Assembly (NCBI GenBank): GCA_045599325.1
Contig: JAZRVT010000013.1
Coordinates: forward strand, 1 to 35,355
Reading direction: 5' to 3'
Origin: Cacconaster sp045599325
Lineage (GTDB): Bacteria > Bacteroidota > Bacteroidia > Bacteroidales > UBA932
Length of the DNA: 35,355 nucleotides
Each line of letters opens with the position of its first letter. Position 1 is the stretch's first letter. The translations under genes were made by a program, and so were the position numbers. Under the pieces are notes generated by a model. That model ran no database searches. It saw only the letters and a list, made by a program, of their open reading frames with translations, and had not been told where the DNA came from. Of the stretch, positions 7,734 through 15,298 are shown in pieces.

Positions 7734-8738
7734 TCATTTCCTGAAGAGCCTCCTCTTCGCTTTCGTGTCGGGAACGATGAGTTCGAGAATGAGGAAGAAG
7801 AGTGCAATTGCGAAGAAATACATAAACTGTTCATCAAAGTCCTCGAAGACTACCGACTGGAACTTCTCCTTGTCGAGAGTGCGGATGTCGTCGATTATCG
7901 GGTTGAGGCCGAACTCGCTGTTCCCGGCGCGGACATACTTGCCTTCGCCTATGCCTGCAATCTCCTGGAGAGTGGCTTCGTCAAGCCGGGTGACGACTAT
8001 CTCTCCGTCTGCATCCTTCAGAAGCGAGCCGTTCTTCGGAATAGGCTTGCCCTGCGGGGAGCCTACGCCTATGCAGTAGATGCGGATGCCCTGCTCAGCT
8101 ATCTGTCTGGCAGCCTCCATTACGTCTCCTTCGTGGTCCTCTCCGTCAGTGATGAGGATTATGGCACGGGAGCGGTCGCTCTGACTGCTGAAACTTCTGG
8201 CTGCTGAGACCATCGCCTCAGCCAGGGCGGTTCCCTGGACAGGGACGCTTTCGGTAGAGATGCTGTTGAGGAATATCTTCGCGGATACATAGTCCGCGGT
8301 GACCGGCAGCTGGACGAACGACTCGCCGGCGAATACGATCAGTCCGATGCGGTCGCCCTGAAGTCTGTCCACGAGCCTTGATATGGCTAGCTTCGAGCGC
8401 TCCAGACGGTTGGGGGAGTAGTCCTCCGCGAGCATAGAGTTGGAGACGTCGAGGGCAATCATCACCTCGATGCCGTTGGCCTCGTGCTCCTTGAGGCGGG
8501 CCCCCAGCTGAGGGCGTGCGAGACCGATGACGAAGAAGAACCAGGCTGCGGCCAGCAGGCTGATCTTGAGCCAGCCCTTCGCCGGCGATGCTGCGGGCAT
8601 CATCTGCTCAACGAGCTCCGCGTCCCCGAGCCGTGCGGCGTTTCTGCGCCAGCGTCTGCGGTAGATGGCGTAGAAGACGAAGAGCAGCGGAATCAGCAGC
8701 AACAGCAGCAGATAATCACCTTGTGCCAAGTATATCAT
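7734..8738 (-). CDS. batB: BatB, VWA-domain membrane protein
   Basis: Inner-membrane von Willebrand factor A protein, 334 residues. N-terminal helices at about 8-26 and 58-75, a VWA domain (about 90-290) with an intact MIDAS DVSNS (Asp97, Ser99, Ser101) and the later TDGEDH segment, and a C-terminal helix (about 308-326). The domain probably binds a divalent metal and a protein partner in the periplasm or cytosol-facing complex. The start overlaps the batA stop by one base (TAATG at 8738). Second of two adjacent VWA genes; BatB is distinguished by its position. Confidence 0.93.
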   Translation of the reverse strand: MIYLAQGDYLLLLLLIPLLFVFYAIYRRRWRRNAARLGDAELVEQMMPAASPAKGWLKISLLAAAWFFFVIGLARPQLGARLKEHEANGIEVMIALDVSNSMLAEDYSPNRLERSKLAISRLVDRLQGDRIGLIVFAGESFVQLPVTADYVSAKIFLNSISTESVPVQGTALAEAMVSAARSFSSQSDRSRAIILITDGEDHEGDVMEAARQIAEQGIRIYCIGVGSPQGKPIPKNGSLLKDADGEIVVTRLDEATLQEIAGIGEGKYVRAGNSEFGLNPIIDDIRTLDKEKFQSVVFEDFDEQFMYFFAIALFFLILELIVPDTKAKRRLFRK

Positions 8739-9724
8739 TACGGCATCCTCCTGATAAAGAATCTGAGAGCAAGTTCCGCAAGCAGGCAGAACAGGGCGAT
8801 CAGCGCGAAGCGCATGAAGAGTTCGGTGTAGACAGGGAAACTGTCCACTGTGGTCCTGCTCTTCTCCATCTTGTTGATCTCAGAGTAGATTTCCATTAGT
8901 TTGGTGTTGTCGGTGGCGCGGAAGTACTTGCCTCCTGTCTGCTCGGCGATGTCTCGCAGCAGGGGCTCGTCAATCTCCACCTTGACATTCTGTATCTGCA
9001 CTCCCCAAGGGGTCATGAAAGGATAAGGGGCTTCGCCCATTGCTCCGACGCCTATGGTGTAAACCCTTATGCCGTAAGTCTTTGCTATTTCGGCTGCCAT
9101 CTGCGGGGCGATTTCGCCGCTGTTGTTCATACCGTCGGTCAGCAGGATGACCACCTTGCTTTTCGCGTCGGAATCCTTGAGTCTCGCCACAGCGGTAGCG
9201 AGGCCGTTTCCGATGGCGGTCCCGTCGTCAATGAGCCCGGTCTCGACCTCCTTCATCAGGTTGATGAGCGTGGCCCGGTCGGTAGTCAGAGGGGACTGGG
9301 TGTAGCTTTCGCCGGCGAACACCACGATGCCGATCCTGTCGGCGGGGCGGCTCGCCACGAATTCGATGGCTATGTCCTTCGCGGCCCCGATGCGGTCAGG
9401 CTTGAAGTCGCGGGCCAGCATCGAGGTGGAGACGTCCATTGTCAGCACTATGTCGATGCCTTCAGTGTCAACCTTCTCGAAGTCCTGTGAGGAACGGGGG
9501 CGCGCAATCGCGGCGATGACTGCCGCAATGGCGAGCATCCTCAGGATGAATGGGAGGTGCCGGAAGATGCGGGCTCCGGAACCCTTGCCGCCGCTCTCCC
9601 ACTGGGAGGCGTTGGAGACAGTCAGGAAAGGCTCCTTCCCGCGAATCTGCCTCCAGATGTAGAGGGCGGCGAGCGGCAGAAGGATCAGTTCCAGCCAGAG
9701 CAGTTTCGGGTATTCGAAAAACAT
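8738..9724 (-). CDS. batA: BatA, VWA-domain membrane protein
   Basis: Paralogue of BatB, 328 residues: hydrophobic helices at about 7-25 and 58-75, a VWA domain with MIDAS DVSTS (Asp97, Ser99, Ser101), LLTDGMNNSG further on, and a C-terminal helix near 305-323. ATG 9724 is chosen over GTG 9727 because AAGGAGG stands 7 nt upstream of the ATG, and this gives the same TGATG overlap with the upstream gene as elsewhere in the operon. In Bacteroides fragilis the bat locus was linked to survival in air; the molecular target is not known. Confidence 0.93.
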   Translation of the reverse strand: MFFEYPKLLWLELILLPLAALYIWRQIRGKEPFLTVSNASQWESGGKGSGARIFRHLPFILRMLAIAAVIAAIARPRSSQDFEKVDTEGIDIVLTMDVSTSMLARDFKPDRIGAAKDIAIEFVASRPADRIGIVVFAGESYTQSPLTTDRATLINLMKEVETGLIDDGTAIGNGLATAVARLKDSDAKSKVVILLTDGMNNSGEIAPQMAAEIAKTYGIRVYTIGVGAMGEAPYPFMTPWGVQIQNVKVEIDEPLLRDIAEQTGGKYFRATDNTKLMEIYSEINKMEKSRTTVDSFPVYTELFMRFALIALFCLLAELALRFFIRRMP

Positions 9725-10683
9725 CACCTGGCCTCCTTGCTGTTTTGGGTGTTCTCTCCTTCAACCTGCTGCATATAGGTCTCGTTGACAAACCTGACTG
9801 CGGTTGGGATGGCCTCCTCATTCTCAAGGTCTGAGGCGCTGTGCTTGGCGAATTTCACATAATCGGCAGTTGTGAAGAGTTCCTTGACCTTCTCCATCAG
9901 ATGAGGGTCGACCTGCTTGTCCTGCAGGTCCTTGAAAATCTCAGCGGATGTCTCTTCGAGTGCCGGGATGTCATATCTGTCGGCCATATACTGGCGGAGC
10001 GCGTCTGTCACCTGTGTGTAGAACTGCTTCTGCCTGTTGTTCTGCCAGAGCTTCTGGCCGCGGGTCTTCTCAAGGCTGCGGAGCGCCACTATGTGAGGCG
10101 GATCCTTGACGACTGGCTTCCCGAAGAAGGTCCTGTTCTCGCGTCTGCGGCGGACAAGCCTGACAATGAACCAGATGAGTGCGGCAACAATGAGCAGTAT
10201 GCCGAACCACGGCAGCATCTCCTTGGCAGTCAGAGGATAGCGTATCTGCCCCTTGATGTCGTAAGGCTGGAAGGTCGCGGTGTCAACCGGAATGGTAGTG
10301 ACCTCGAGCACCGGCCCCTCGAACAGGAGGGTGTCGACGGCGCCGTCAGCGCGCCTGATGGCGGCTGTGATGTCGGGCAGCACATAGCTGCCGCTGTCGA
10401 AGCTGGTGAGGATCACTCTTCCGCGGAGGTCCATCCTTCCCTTTTTTGCAGAAATGGTGTCGAGGCTCATCTCCCTGATGGTCTCGACTCCCTGAACCGG
10501 CGTTCCGGACGGCTTCTCCAGGAAGAGTTCCTCCCCCTCCTGAAGTCCGAGGTCGAAAAGCCATTCTATCTGGTCGCCTATGAGGATGGTGTCGCGGCTG
10601 AGCCTTGACTGCAGAGTGCCGTCATCCTGAGCTGAAGCGCAGATCGATGCGAATAGAAATATGAATGCAAGAAACCGTTTCAT
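9724..10683 (-). CDS. Bat-operon single-pass membrane protein, BatD paralogue
   Basis: Protein of 319 residues with a signal peptide (1-19), a beta-rich periplasmic domain (about 20-150), one membrane helix (157-177), an Arg-rich stop-transfer segment and a helical cytosolic tail (181-319). The tail reads like the cytosolic tail of BatD downstream: both have an aromatic-Tyr-x-x-Val/Leu segment, a Tyr-x-Asp-Lys/Arg turn, IPA followed by a Ser-Arg/Ala-Glu segment, and a later aromatic-Ala-Lys/Arg-x-Ser motif. I infer a shortened BatD paralogue. It lies where gamma-proteobacterial operons carry DUF4381. Directly abuts the DUF58 gene (0 nt) and overlaps batA by one base. Exact function unknown. 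Confidence 0.82.
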   Translation of the reverse strand: MKRFLAFIFLFASICASAQDDGTLQSRLSRDTILIGDQIEWLFDLGLQEGEELFLEKPSGTPVQGVETIREMSLDTISAKKGRMDLRGRVILTSFDSGSYVLPDITAAIRRADGAVDTLLFEGPVLEVTTIPVDTATFQPYDIKGQIRYPLTAKEMLPWFGILLIVAALIWFIVRLVRRRRENRTFFGKPVVKDPPHIVALRSLEKTRGQKLWQNNRQKQFYTQVTDALRQYMADRYDIPALEETSAEIFKDLQDKQVDPHLMEKVKELFTTADYVKFAKHSASDLENEEAIPTAVRFVNETYMQQVEGENTQNSKEAR

Positions 10684-11565
10684 TTATGCCCTGCTTTTGA
10701 AAAACGATATCAGCTCCTTCACATAGTCCTGGTCGGTGCTGATGCTTACATTGTCGATGCGGTATCTCCGCAGCACGTTCCGGGTTGCCGCCTGAGCCTT
10801 GCGGCTCCACTCCCCGTAGCTCTTCCTCACTGATGCGGAGGCGGTGTTTATCCAGCGGCTGCGCCCTGTCTCCGCATCCCGCACCCTGACGAGGCCCACG
10901 TTAGGGATGGCCCTCTCGCACGGGTCGTAGATGCTGATCACCGAGAGGTCGTGGCGGCCTGCGGCAATCTTGAGAGCATCTTCATAACGGGGCTGCATCT
11001 CGGGGGTAAGGTCGTCCATATCAGAGAGGACGAAGGCCGTGCAGCGCTTCTTCAGAGCGTTGGTCAGATACTGCAGCGCGGCGCCCACGTCAGTGCCGCG
11101 GCTCTCCGGCTCGAACTCCACCAGTTCCCGTATGATGTGGAGCAGATGACTGCGGCCCTTCTTCGGCGGGATGAACTTCTCGACCCTGTCGCTGAAGAAG
11201 AGTGCGCCGACCTTGTCGTTGTTGATGGAGGCGGAGAAGGAGAGGACGGCTGCGATTTCGGCTATCAGGTCCTTCTTGAGGCGTGTCCTGGTGCCGAAGG
11301 CGCGCGATCCGCTCACATCGATGAGGAGCATCACCGTGAGTTCGCGCTCCTCCTCGAATATCTTGACATAAGGAGACCTGAGGCGGGCGGTGACGTTCCA
11401 GTCCATATTGCGCACGTCGTCGCCGTACTGGTATTCGCGCACCTCGCTGAAGGCCATTCCCCGTCCCTTGAACGCCGAGTGGTATTCTCCGGCGAAAATC
11501 TGGTGGGAGAGGGCCTTGGTCTTTATCTCAATCTTCCTGACCTTCTTTAACAGATCGTTATCCAT
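10684..11565 (-). CDS. DUF58 domain protein of the MoxR-Bat operon
   Basis: Cytosolic 293-residue DUF58 protein. The family signature YQYGDDVRNMDWNVTARLR lies at about 45-63, followed by a VWA-like beta strand with DVSGS (Asp83, Ser85, Ser87) in LLIDVSGSRAFG. Family members are thought to link the MoxR ATPase to VWA partners in the membrane. Its start overlaps the moxR stop by one base (TAATG at 11565), consistent with tight stoichiometry. No membrane helix is seen. Confidence 0.92.
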   Translation of the reverse strand: MDNDLLKKVRKIEIKTKALSHQIFAGEYHSAFKGRGMAFSEVREYQYGDDVRNMDWNVTARLRSPYVKIFEEERELTVMLLIDVSGSRAFGTRTRLKKDLIAEIAAVLSFSASINNDKVGALFFSDRVEKFIPPKKGRSHLLHIIRELVEFEPESRGTDVGAALQYLTNALKKRCTAFVLSDMDDLTPEMQPRYEDALKIAAGRHDLSVISIYDPCERAIPNVGLVRVRDAETGRSRWINTASASVRKSYGEWSRKAQAATRNVLRRYRIDNVSISTDQDYVKELISFFKSRA

Positions 11566-12557
11566 TATGGAACCTCTACTGCGTTGAGTACGTCTGTGAT
11601 GATGTCTTCAGTGGTCACGTTCTCGGCCTCGGCCTCGTATGTAAGGCCGATGCGGTGGCGGAGCACGTCATAGCTGACGGCGCGCACGTCCTCAGGGATG
11701 ACATAGCCGCGGCGCTTGATGAACGCGTATGCCTTCGCCGCCATCGAGAGTGAGATGCTGGCACGCGGGGAACCTCCGAACGAGATCATATTCTTCAGTT
11801 TGCCGAGACCGTACTCCTCAGGGTTCCTGGTGGCGAACACGATGTCCACGATATATTTTTCAATCTTTTCGTCCATATAGACGTCGCGCACCACCTGTCT
11901 TGCGCGGACGATGTCCTCCGGCTTGAGCTGTGCGGACGGCTTCGGGAACTCGCCCTGGTTGTTCATCCTGACGATGAGCTTCTCCTCTTCCTTCTTCGGG
12001 TAACTGACCTTGACCTTGAGCATGAAACGGTCGACCTGCGCCTCCGGGAGAGGATATGTCCCCTCCTGCTCGATAGGGTTCTGGGTGGCCATCACGAGGA
12101 ACGGCTCAGGGAGCTTGAATGTCTCGTCGCCGATGGTCACCTGACGCTCCTGCATAGCCTCGAGAAGCGCTGACTGCACCTTGGCCGGGCTTCGGTTGAT
12201 CTCATCCGCAAGGACGAAGTTGGCGAAGACGGGGCCTTTCTTGATCTGGAACTGTTCGCTCTTCTGGCTGTAGATCATTGTGCCGATGACATCGGCAGGG
12301 AGCAGGTCAGGGGTGAACTGGATTCGGCTGAACTTTGCATCGATGATTTTCGCGAGGGTGTTGATCGCAAGGGTCTTCGCAAGGCCCGGCATTCCTTCGA
12401 GGAGGATATGGCCGTTTGCGAGAAGACCGATGAGGAGGTTCTCCACGAGCGGTTTCTGGCCTACGATCACCTTTCCCATCTCCATCTGGATGATGTCCAC
12501 GAAGGCGCTCTCCTTTTCGATGCGTTCATTCAGTTCTTTAATGTTTACGCTATCCAT
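11565..12557 (-). CDS. moxR: MoxR-family AAA+ ATPase
   Basis: AAA+ ATPase, 330 residues, proposed chaperone for maturation or remodelling of VWA-protein complexes. Walker A GMPGLAKT (55-62; Ala replaces the usual Gly before Lys, as is standard in MoxR), Walker B VLADEIN (115-121), sensor 1 Asn160 in MATQNP, and arginine-finger region EAQVDRF (172-178). First gene of the operon running to batE; a TAnnTTTG box lies 43-50 nt upstream. All catalytic motifs look intact. Confidence 0.95.
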   Translation of the reverse strand: MDSVNIKELNERIEKESAFVDIIQMEMGKVIVGQKPLVENLLIGLLANGHILLEGMPGLAKTLAINTLAKIIDAKFSRIQFTPDLLPADVIGTMIYSQKSEQFQIKKGPVFANFVLADEINRSPAKVQSALLEAMQERQVTIGDETFKLPEPFLVMATQNPIEQEGTYPLPEAQVDRFMLKVKVSYPKKEEEKLIVRMNNQGEFPKPSAQLKPEDIVRARQVVRDVYMDEKIEKYIVDIVFATRNPEEYGLGKLKNMISFGGSPRASISLSMAAKAYAFIKRRGYVIPEDVRAVSYDVLRHRIGLTYEAEAENVTTEDIITDVLNAVEVP

Positions 12558-12578
12558 AGTTATTTGTAAATTGTTTTG

Positions 12579-12586
12579 TATTTTTG
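12579..12586 (+). promoter_or_regulatory. -7 promoter box of truA-exbB-exbD-tonB
   Basis: TATTTTTG fits TAnnTTTG, with start of transcription near 12593 and about 35 nt to the truA ATG. It overlaps the divergent moxR promoter region, so both transcripts would begin within a few bases of each other and could compete. Confidence 0.55.
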
Positions 12587-12599
12587 CCTGTCAATCTTG

Positions 12600-12607
12600 C
12601 AAATATA
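12600..12607 (-). promoter_or_regulatory. -7 promoter box of the moxR-bat operon
   Basis: TATATTTG on the minus strand matches TAnnTTTG; transcription would begin near 12593, leaving a leader of about 36 nt. The seven downstream genes have gaps of 0-9 nt or short overlaps and show no internal terminator, so this is the likely promoter for the whole Bat operon. Confidence 0.6.
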
Positions 12608-12627
12608 GCAAATAATAGTAAGACTGG

Positions 12628-13377
12628 ATGCGGCTTTTCGTTTCTCTTTCCTACAATGGGGCTCCTTTCTGCGGGTGGCAGTCACAGACAGATGCACCTT
12701 CGGTGCAGGCCGCTGTTGAGAGAGCTCTGTCCATTGCCTTTTCCGAGGAGATCGCTGTGGTCGGGGCGGGAAGGACTGACACAGGGGTCAACGCTTCGTC
12801 ATACTATGCCCACTTTGACACCTCCTGCGGGGAACTGGAGCCGGCAGCGCTCCTTCGCAAAATAAATGCCATTCTCCCTCCTGCCATTTATGTCAGAGAC
12901 TTCTTCAAAGTGCCGGACGGAGCCCATGCGCGCTTCGACGCCGTAAGCCGTACATACCGCTACTACCTCCACACCGTCAAGGACCCTTTTGCAAACTTCT
13001 CTCTCTTCTACAAGTTTCCCTGCGACATCGATGCGATGAACCGTGCTGCGCAGGCTCTCATCGGCGAACACGACTTCTCAAGTTTCGAGAAGACGGGCGC
13101 GGACAACGCAACGTCTCTCTGTACTGTCACCGAAGCCCGCTGGGAGAGGCTCAGTGAAGGCCACTATGTCTTCACCATCACGGCCAACCGGTTCCTGCGG
13201 AATATGGTGCGCGCCACAGTAGGCACGCTTTTGGAAGTGGGAAGGGGCCGCAGGCCTGAGAACTGGGTGGCGGAGGTGCTGGAATCACACGACCGCTGCG
13301 CCGCAGGACAGTCGGTGGACGGCAGGGCCCTGTTCCTTGCTGCGGTTGAATATCCCTATCCGTTGACTTCAATTTAA
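12628..13377 (+). CDS. truA: tRNA pseudouridine(38-40) synthase TruA
   Basis: Converts uridines 38-40 of the tRNA anticodon stem-loop to pseudouridine. The 249-residue length is usual. The catalytic motif GAGRTDTGVNA contains Asp51; RTYRYYL (about 107-113) and NRFLRNMVRATVGTLLEVG (about 190-208) are the conserved core of the second half. First gene of a plus-strand unit with exbB 26 nt downstream; the functional link to the Ton genes is not obvious and probably reflects only shared transcription. Confidence 0.95.
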   Translation: MRLFVSLSYNGAPFCGWQSQTDAPSVQAAVERALSIAFSEEIAVVGAGRTDTGVNASSYYAHFDTSCGELEPAALLRKINAILPPAIYVRDFFKVPDGAHARFDAVSRTYRYYLHTVKDPFANFSLFYKFPCDIDAMNRAAQALIGEHDFSSFEKTGADNATSLCTVTEARWERLSEGHYVFTITANRFLRNMVRATVGTLLEVGRGRRPENWVAEVLESHDRCAAGQSVDGRALFLAAVEYPYPLTSI

Positions 13378-13403
13378 AAAAATTAAAACAAAATACATAG
13401 ACT

Positions 13404-14120
13404 ATGATTTTCTCTATTCTCCAGGAAGCGGGTTCTGAGGCTGTCGAGGCAGCTGTCGCCCCGGTAAGCGAAGAACTCTCGTTCTCTCTCATCAGTATGG
13501 CCGCAAAGGGCGGCTGGCTGATGATAGTCCTTGCAATTCTCTCTGTCATCGCCATCTACATCTTCGGCAAGAAATGGTGGGCCATCCGCCGTGCCGGAAA
13601 AATCGACAAGAACTTCATCAAGGACGTCGACGATTATCTCCTCTCCGGCAAGGTGCGCTCTGCAAGGGCTCTCTGCCGCAGGAGCGACTCCCCGATCGCG
13701 AGGATGATCGAAAAGGGCGTCGAGAGGATCGACAAGCCGCTCGACGACATCCGCATCGCTGTCGAGAATGTCGCGAACGTCGAGGTCGCCAAGCTTGAGA
13801 AGGGACTTCCTGCCCTTGCAACCATCGCCGGCGGCGCACCGATGATCGGATTCCTCGGCACCGTGCTCGGTATGGTCCAGGCATTCTTCAATATGGCTCA
13901 AGCCGGCAACAACATCGACATCACCCTTCTTTCAGGCGGTATCTACACTGCGATGATCACCACTGTCGGCGGTCTGATCGTCGGTATCCTTGCTTTCTTC
14001 GCATACAACTTCCTCACCTCGAGCGTCACCGGTGTCGTCTCCAAGATGGAGTCCACCACCATCGAGTTCCTCGACGCTGTCCAGGCAAAGAAGGATGCAG
14101 CCGCAAACGTTGAGGAGTAG
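13404..14120 (+). CDS. exbB: ExbB/TolQ/MotA-family proton channel protein
   Basis: Inner-membrane component of the Ton motor, 238 residues with three hydrophobic helices (about 36-54, 138-160 and 180-203). The GAPMIGFLGTVLGMVQAF and GGIYTAMITTVGGLIVGI segments are the family signature. A cytosolic region rich in charged residues lies between helices 1 and 2. It uses proton motive force with ExbD to drive a TonB-type transducer. Starts 26 nt after truA and ends 3 nt before exbD. Could equally be called TolQ, but the TonB-like gene downstream favours ExbB. Confidence 0.92.
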   Translation: MIFSILQEAGSEAVEAAVAPVSEELSFSLISMAAKGGWLMIVLAILSVIAIYIFGKKWWAIRRAGKIDKNFIKDVDDYLLSGKVRSARALCRRSDSPIARMIEKGVERIDKPLDDIRIAVENVANVEVAKLEKGLPALATIAGGAPMIGFLGTVLGMVQAFFNMAQAGNNIDITLLSGGIYTAMITTVGGLIVGILAFFAYNFLTSSVTGVVSKMESTTIEFLDAVQAKKDAAANVEE

Positions 14121-14123
14121 ACT

Positions 14124-14537
14124 ATGGCAATCAAGAGAAACACAAAGGTTGATCCGTCGTTCTCGATGTCGTCGATGACAGATATCGTCTTCCTGCTGCT
14201 GATATTCTTTCTCGTGACATCCACGCTCGTCAACCCCAACGCACTGAAGCTGATGCTCCCCAAGAGCACCGGCCAGGTGGCTGCAAAGGCCACCGTCAGC
14301 GTCTCCATCAAGCACTATCCGGAGCAGCAGAGGGTCTCCTATCACATCAACGGCAGCCAGACGCCTGTCACCTGGTCTCAGATCGAGCCGGCGCTCGTCG
14401 AGGAGCTCCAGTATGAGGATGACCCCACCTTCTCCATCTACGCCGACGAGACCGTCCCCGTAAAGGAGGTCGTGGCACTTATGAATATAGCCAAGAGGAA
14501 CCACTACAAGGTGATAATGGCCACCTCTCCGGAATAG
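14124..14537 (+). CDS. exbD: ExbD/TolR-family protein
   Basis: Single-pass inner-membrane partner of ExbB, 137 residues. Short basic cytosolic tail, then a helix (about 18-37) holding the proton-relay Asp20 in SSMTDIVFLLLIFFL, then a periplasmic domain. Lies 3 nt after exbB and 13 nt before the tonB-like gene, so the three are surely co-transcribed. Confidence 0.93.
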   Translation: MAIKRNTKVDPSFSMSSMTDIVFLLLIFFLVTSTLVNPNALKLMLPKSTGQVAAKATVSVSIKHYPEQQRVSYHINGSQTPVTWSQIEPALVEELQYEDDPTFSIYADETVPVKEVVALMNIAKRNHYKVIMATSPE

Positions 14538-14550
14538 AAGACGGCCCCGG

Positions 14551-15291
14551 ATGAAGAAAGATGTCCTCATAGGTGCAGCTATGACAGCCGTCTTCCACGG
14601 CGCGCTGCTGACCCTCTGCTTCAACGGCGGATTGAAGTACACCTATCCGCCTCCCGAGGAGAAGACGATGGTCATCGAGTTCGACCAGGAGCCCGACAGG
14701 ATCGACTTCACGGCAGGTCCGGAACCGCGCGCCGAAGAACCTGACCCTGACGGCGAAGTGAGACTTGTCAAGAGGGCGGAAAGTCCGGTGCAGGGGTCGA
14801 CGGCCAATGAGACGGCCGCTGCAACTCCCGGTCCGGACGGCGATGTTGCAGTCGCCGAGCCGCCTCGCCCTGAAATCAACAAGCGCGCCCTCTTCCCGTC
14901 TGCGGCCAACAGCAACAACAAGGATACAGCAGCCCTGCACACCTCCGTCACCCCTTCCGACGCACTCTCACAGGGACACGCTGCCGGCAATACCCTCAGC
15001 GGCACTTCGGACGGCGTGCCTTCCGCACGTCTTGCCGGACGAAGCGTGGTCGGTTCTCTTCCTCTTCCGTCATACAATGTCCAGAAGACGGGCAGGGTGG
15101 TGGTCAAGATCACTGTTGACCGCGACGGGAAGGTGACCTCCGCGATACCGGGGGATGTGGGCACAACGGTCAACGACCGCAGCCTCTGGAACGCTGCGAA
15201 GCAGGCTGCCCTGCAGGCAAAGTTCACCGTGGCCTCGTCCGCCCCTGTTTCACAGGAGGGGACGATAACCTACGTGTTCAAGCTGGAATAA
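14551..15291 (+). CDS. tonB: TonB-like energy transducer
   Basis: Periplasm-spanning link between ExbBD and outer-membrane receptors, 246 residues. One N-terminal helix (about 6-24) that keeps the histidine of the TonB anchor motif (TAVFH, His16), a linker rich in Pro, Glu and Ala (about 33-110), a Ser/Asn-rich stretch, and a TonB C-terminal domain (about 175-246) with GRVVVKITVDRDGKV. The linker lacks the regular Pro-Lys/Pro-Glu repeats of the classical protein. Ends 7 nt from the convergent phosphoesterase gene. Confidence 0.85.
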   Translation: MKKDVLIGAAMTAVFHGALLTLCFNGGLKYTYPPPEEKTMVIEFDQEPDRIDFTAGPEPRAEEPDPDGEVRLVKRAESPVQGSTANETAAATPGPDGDVAVAEPPRPEINKRALFPSAANSNNKDTAALHTSVTPSDALSQGHAAGNTLSGTSDGVPSARLAGRSVVGSLPLPSYNVQKTGRVVVKITVDRDGKVTSAIPGDVGTTVNDRSLWNAAKQAALQAKFTVASSAPVSQEGTITYVFKLE

Positions 15292-15298
15292 TTCAGAA

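Noticed and set aside
9841..10608. Plus-strand open frame of 255 codons
   Set aside because: Antisense to the Bat membrane protein, with no motif and a Leu/Glu/Asp-heavy composition typical of antisense frames.
13383..14642. Two minus-strand frames of 172 and 236 codons opposite exbB and exbD
   Set aside because: The plus strand has intact ExbB and ExbD with hallmark residues; the minus frames are shadows.
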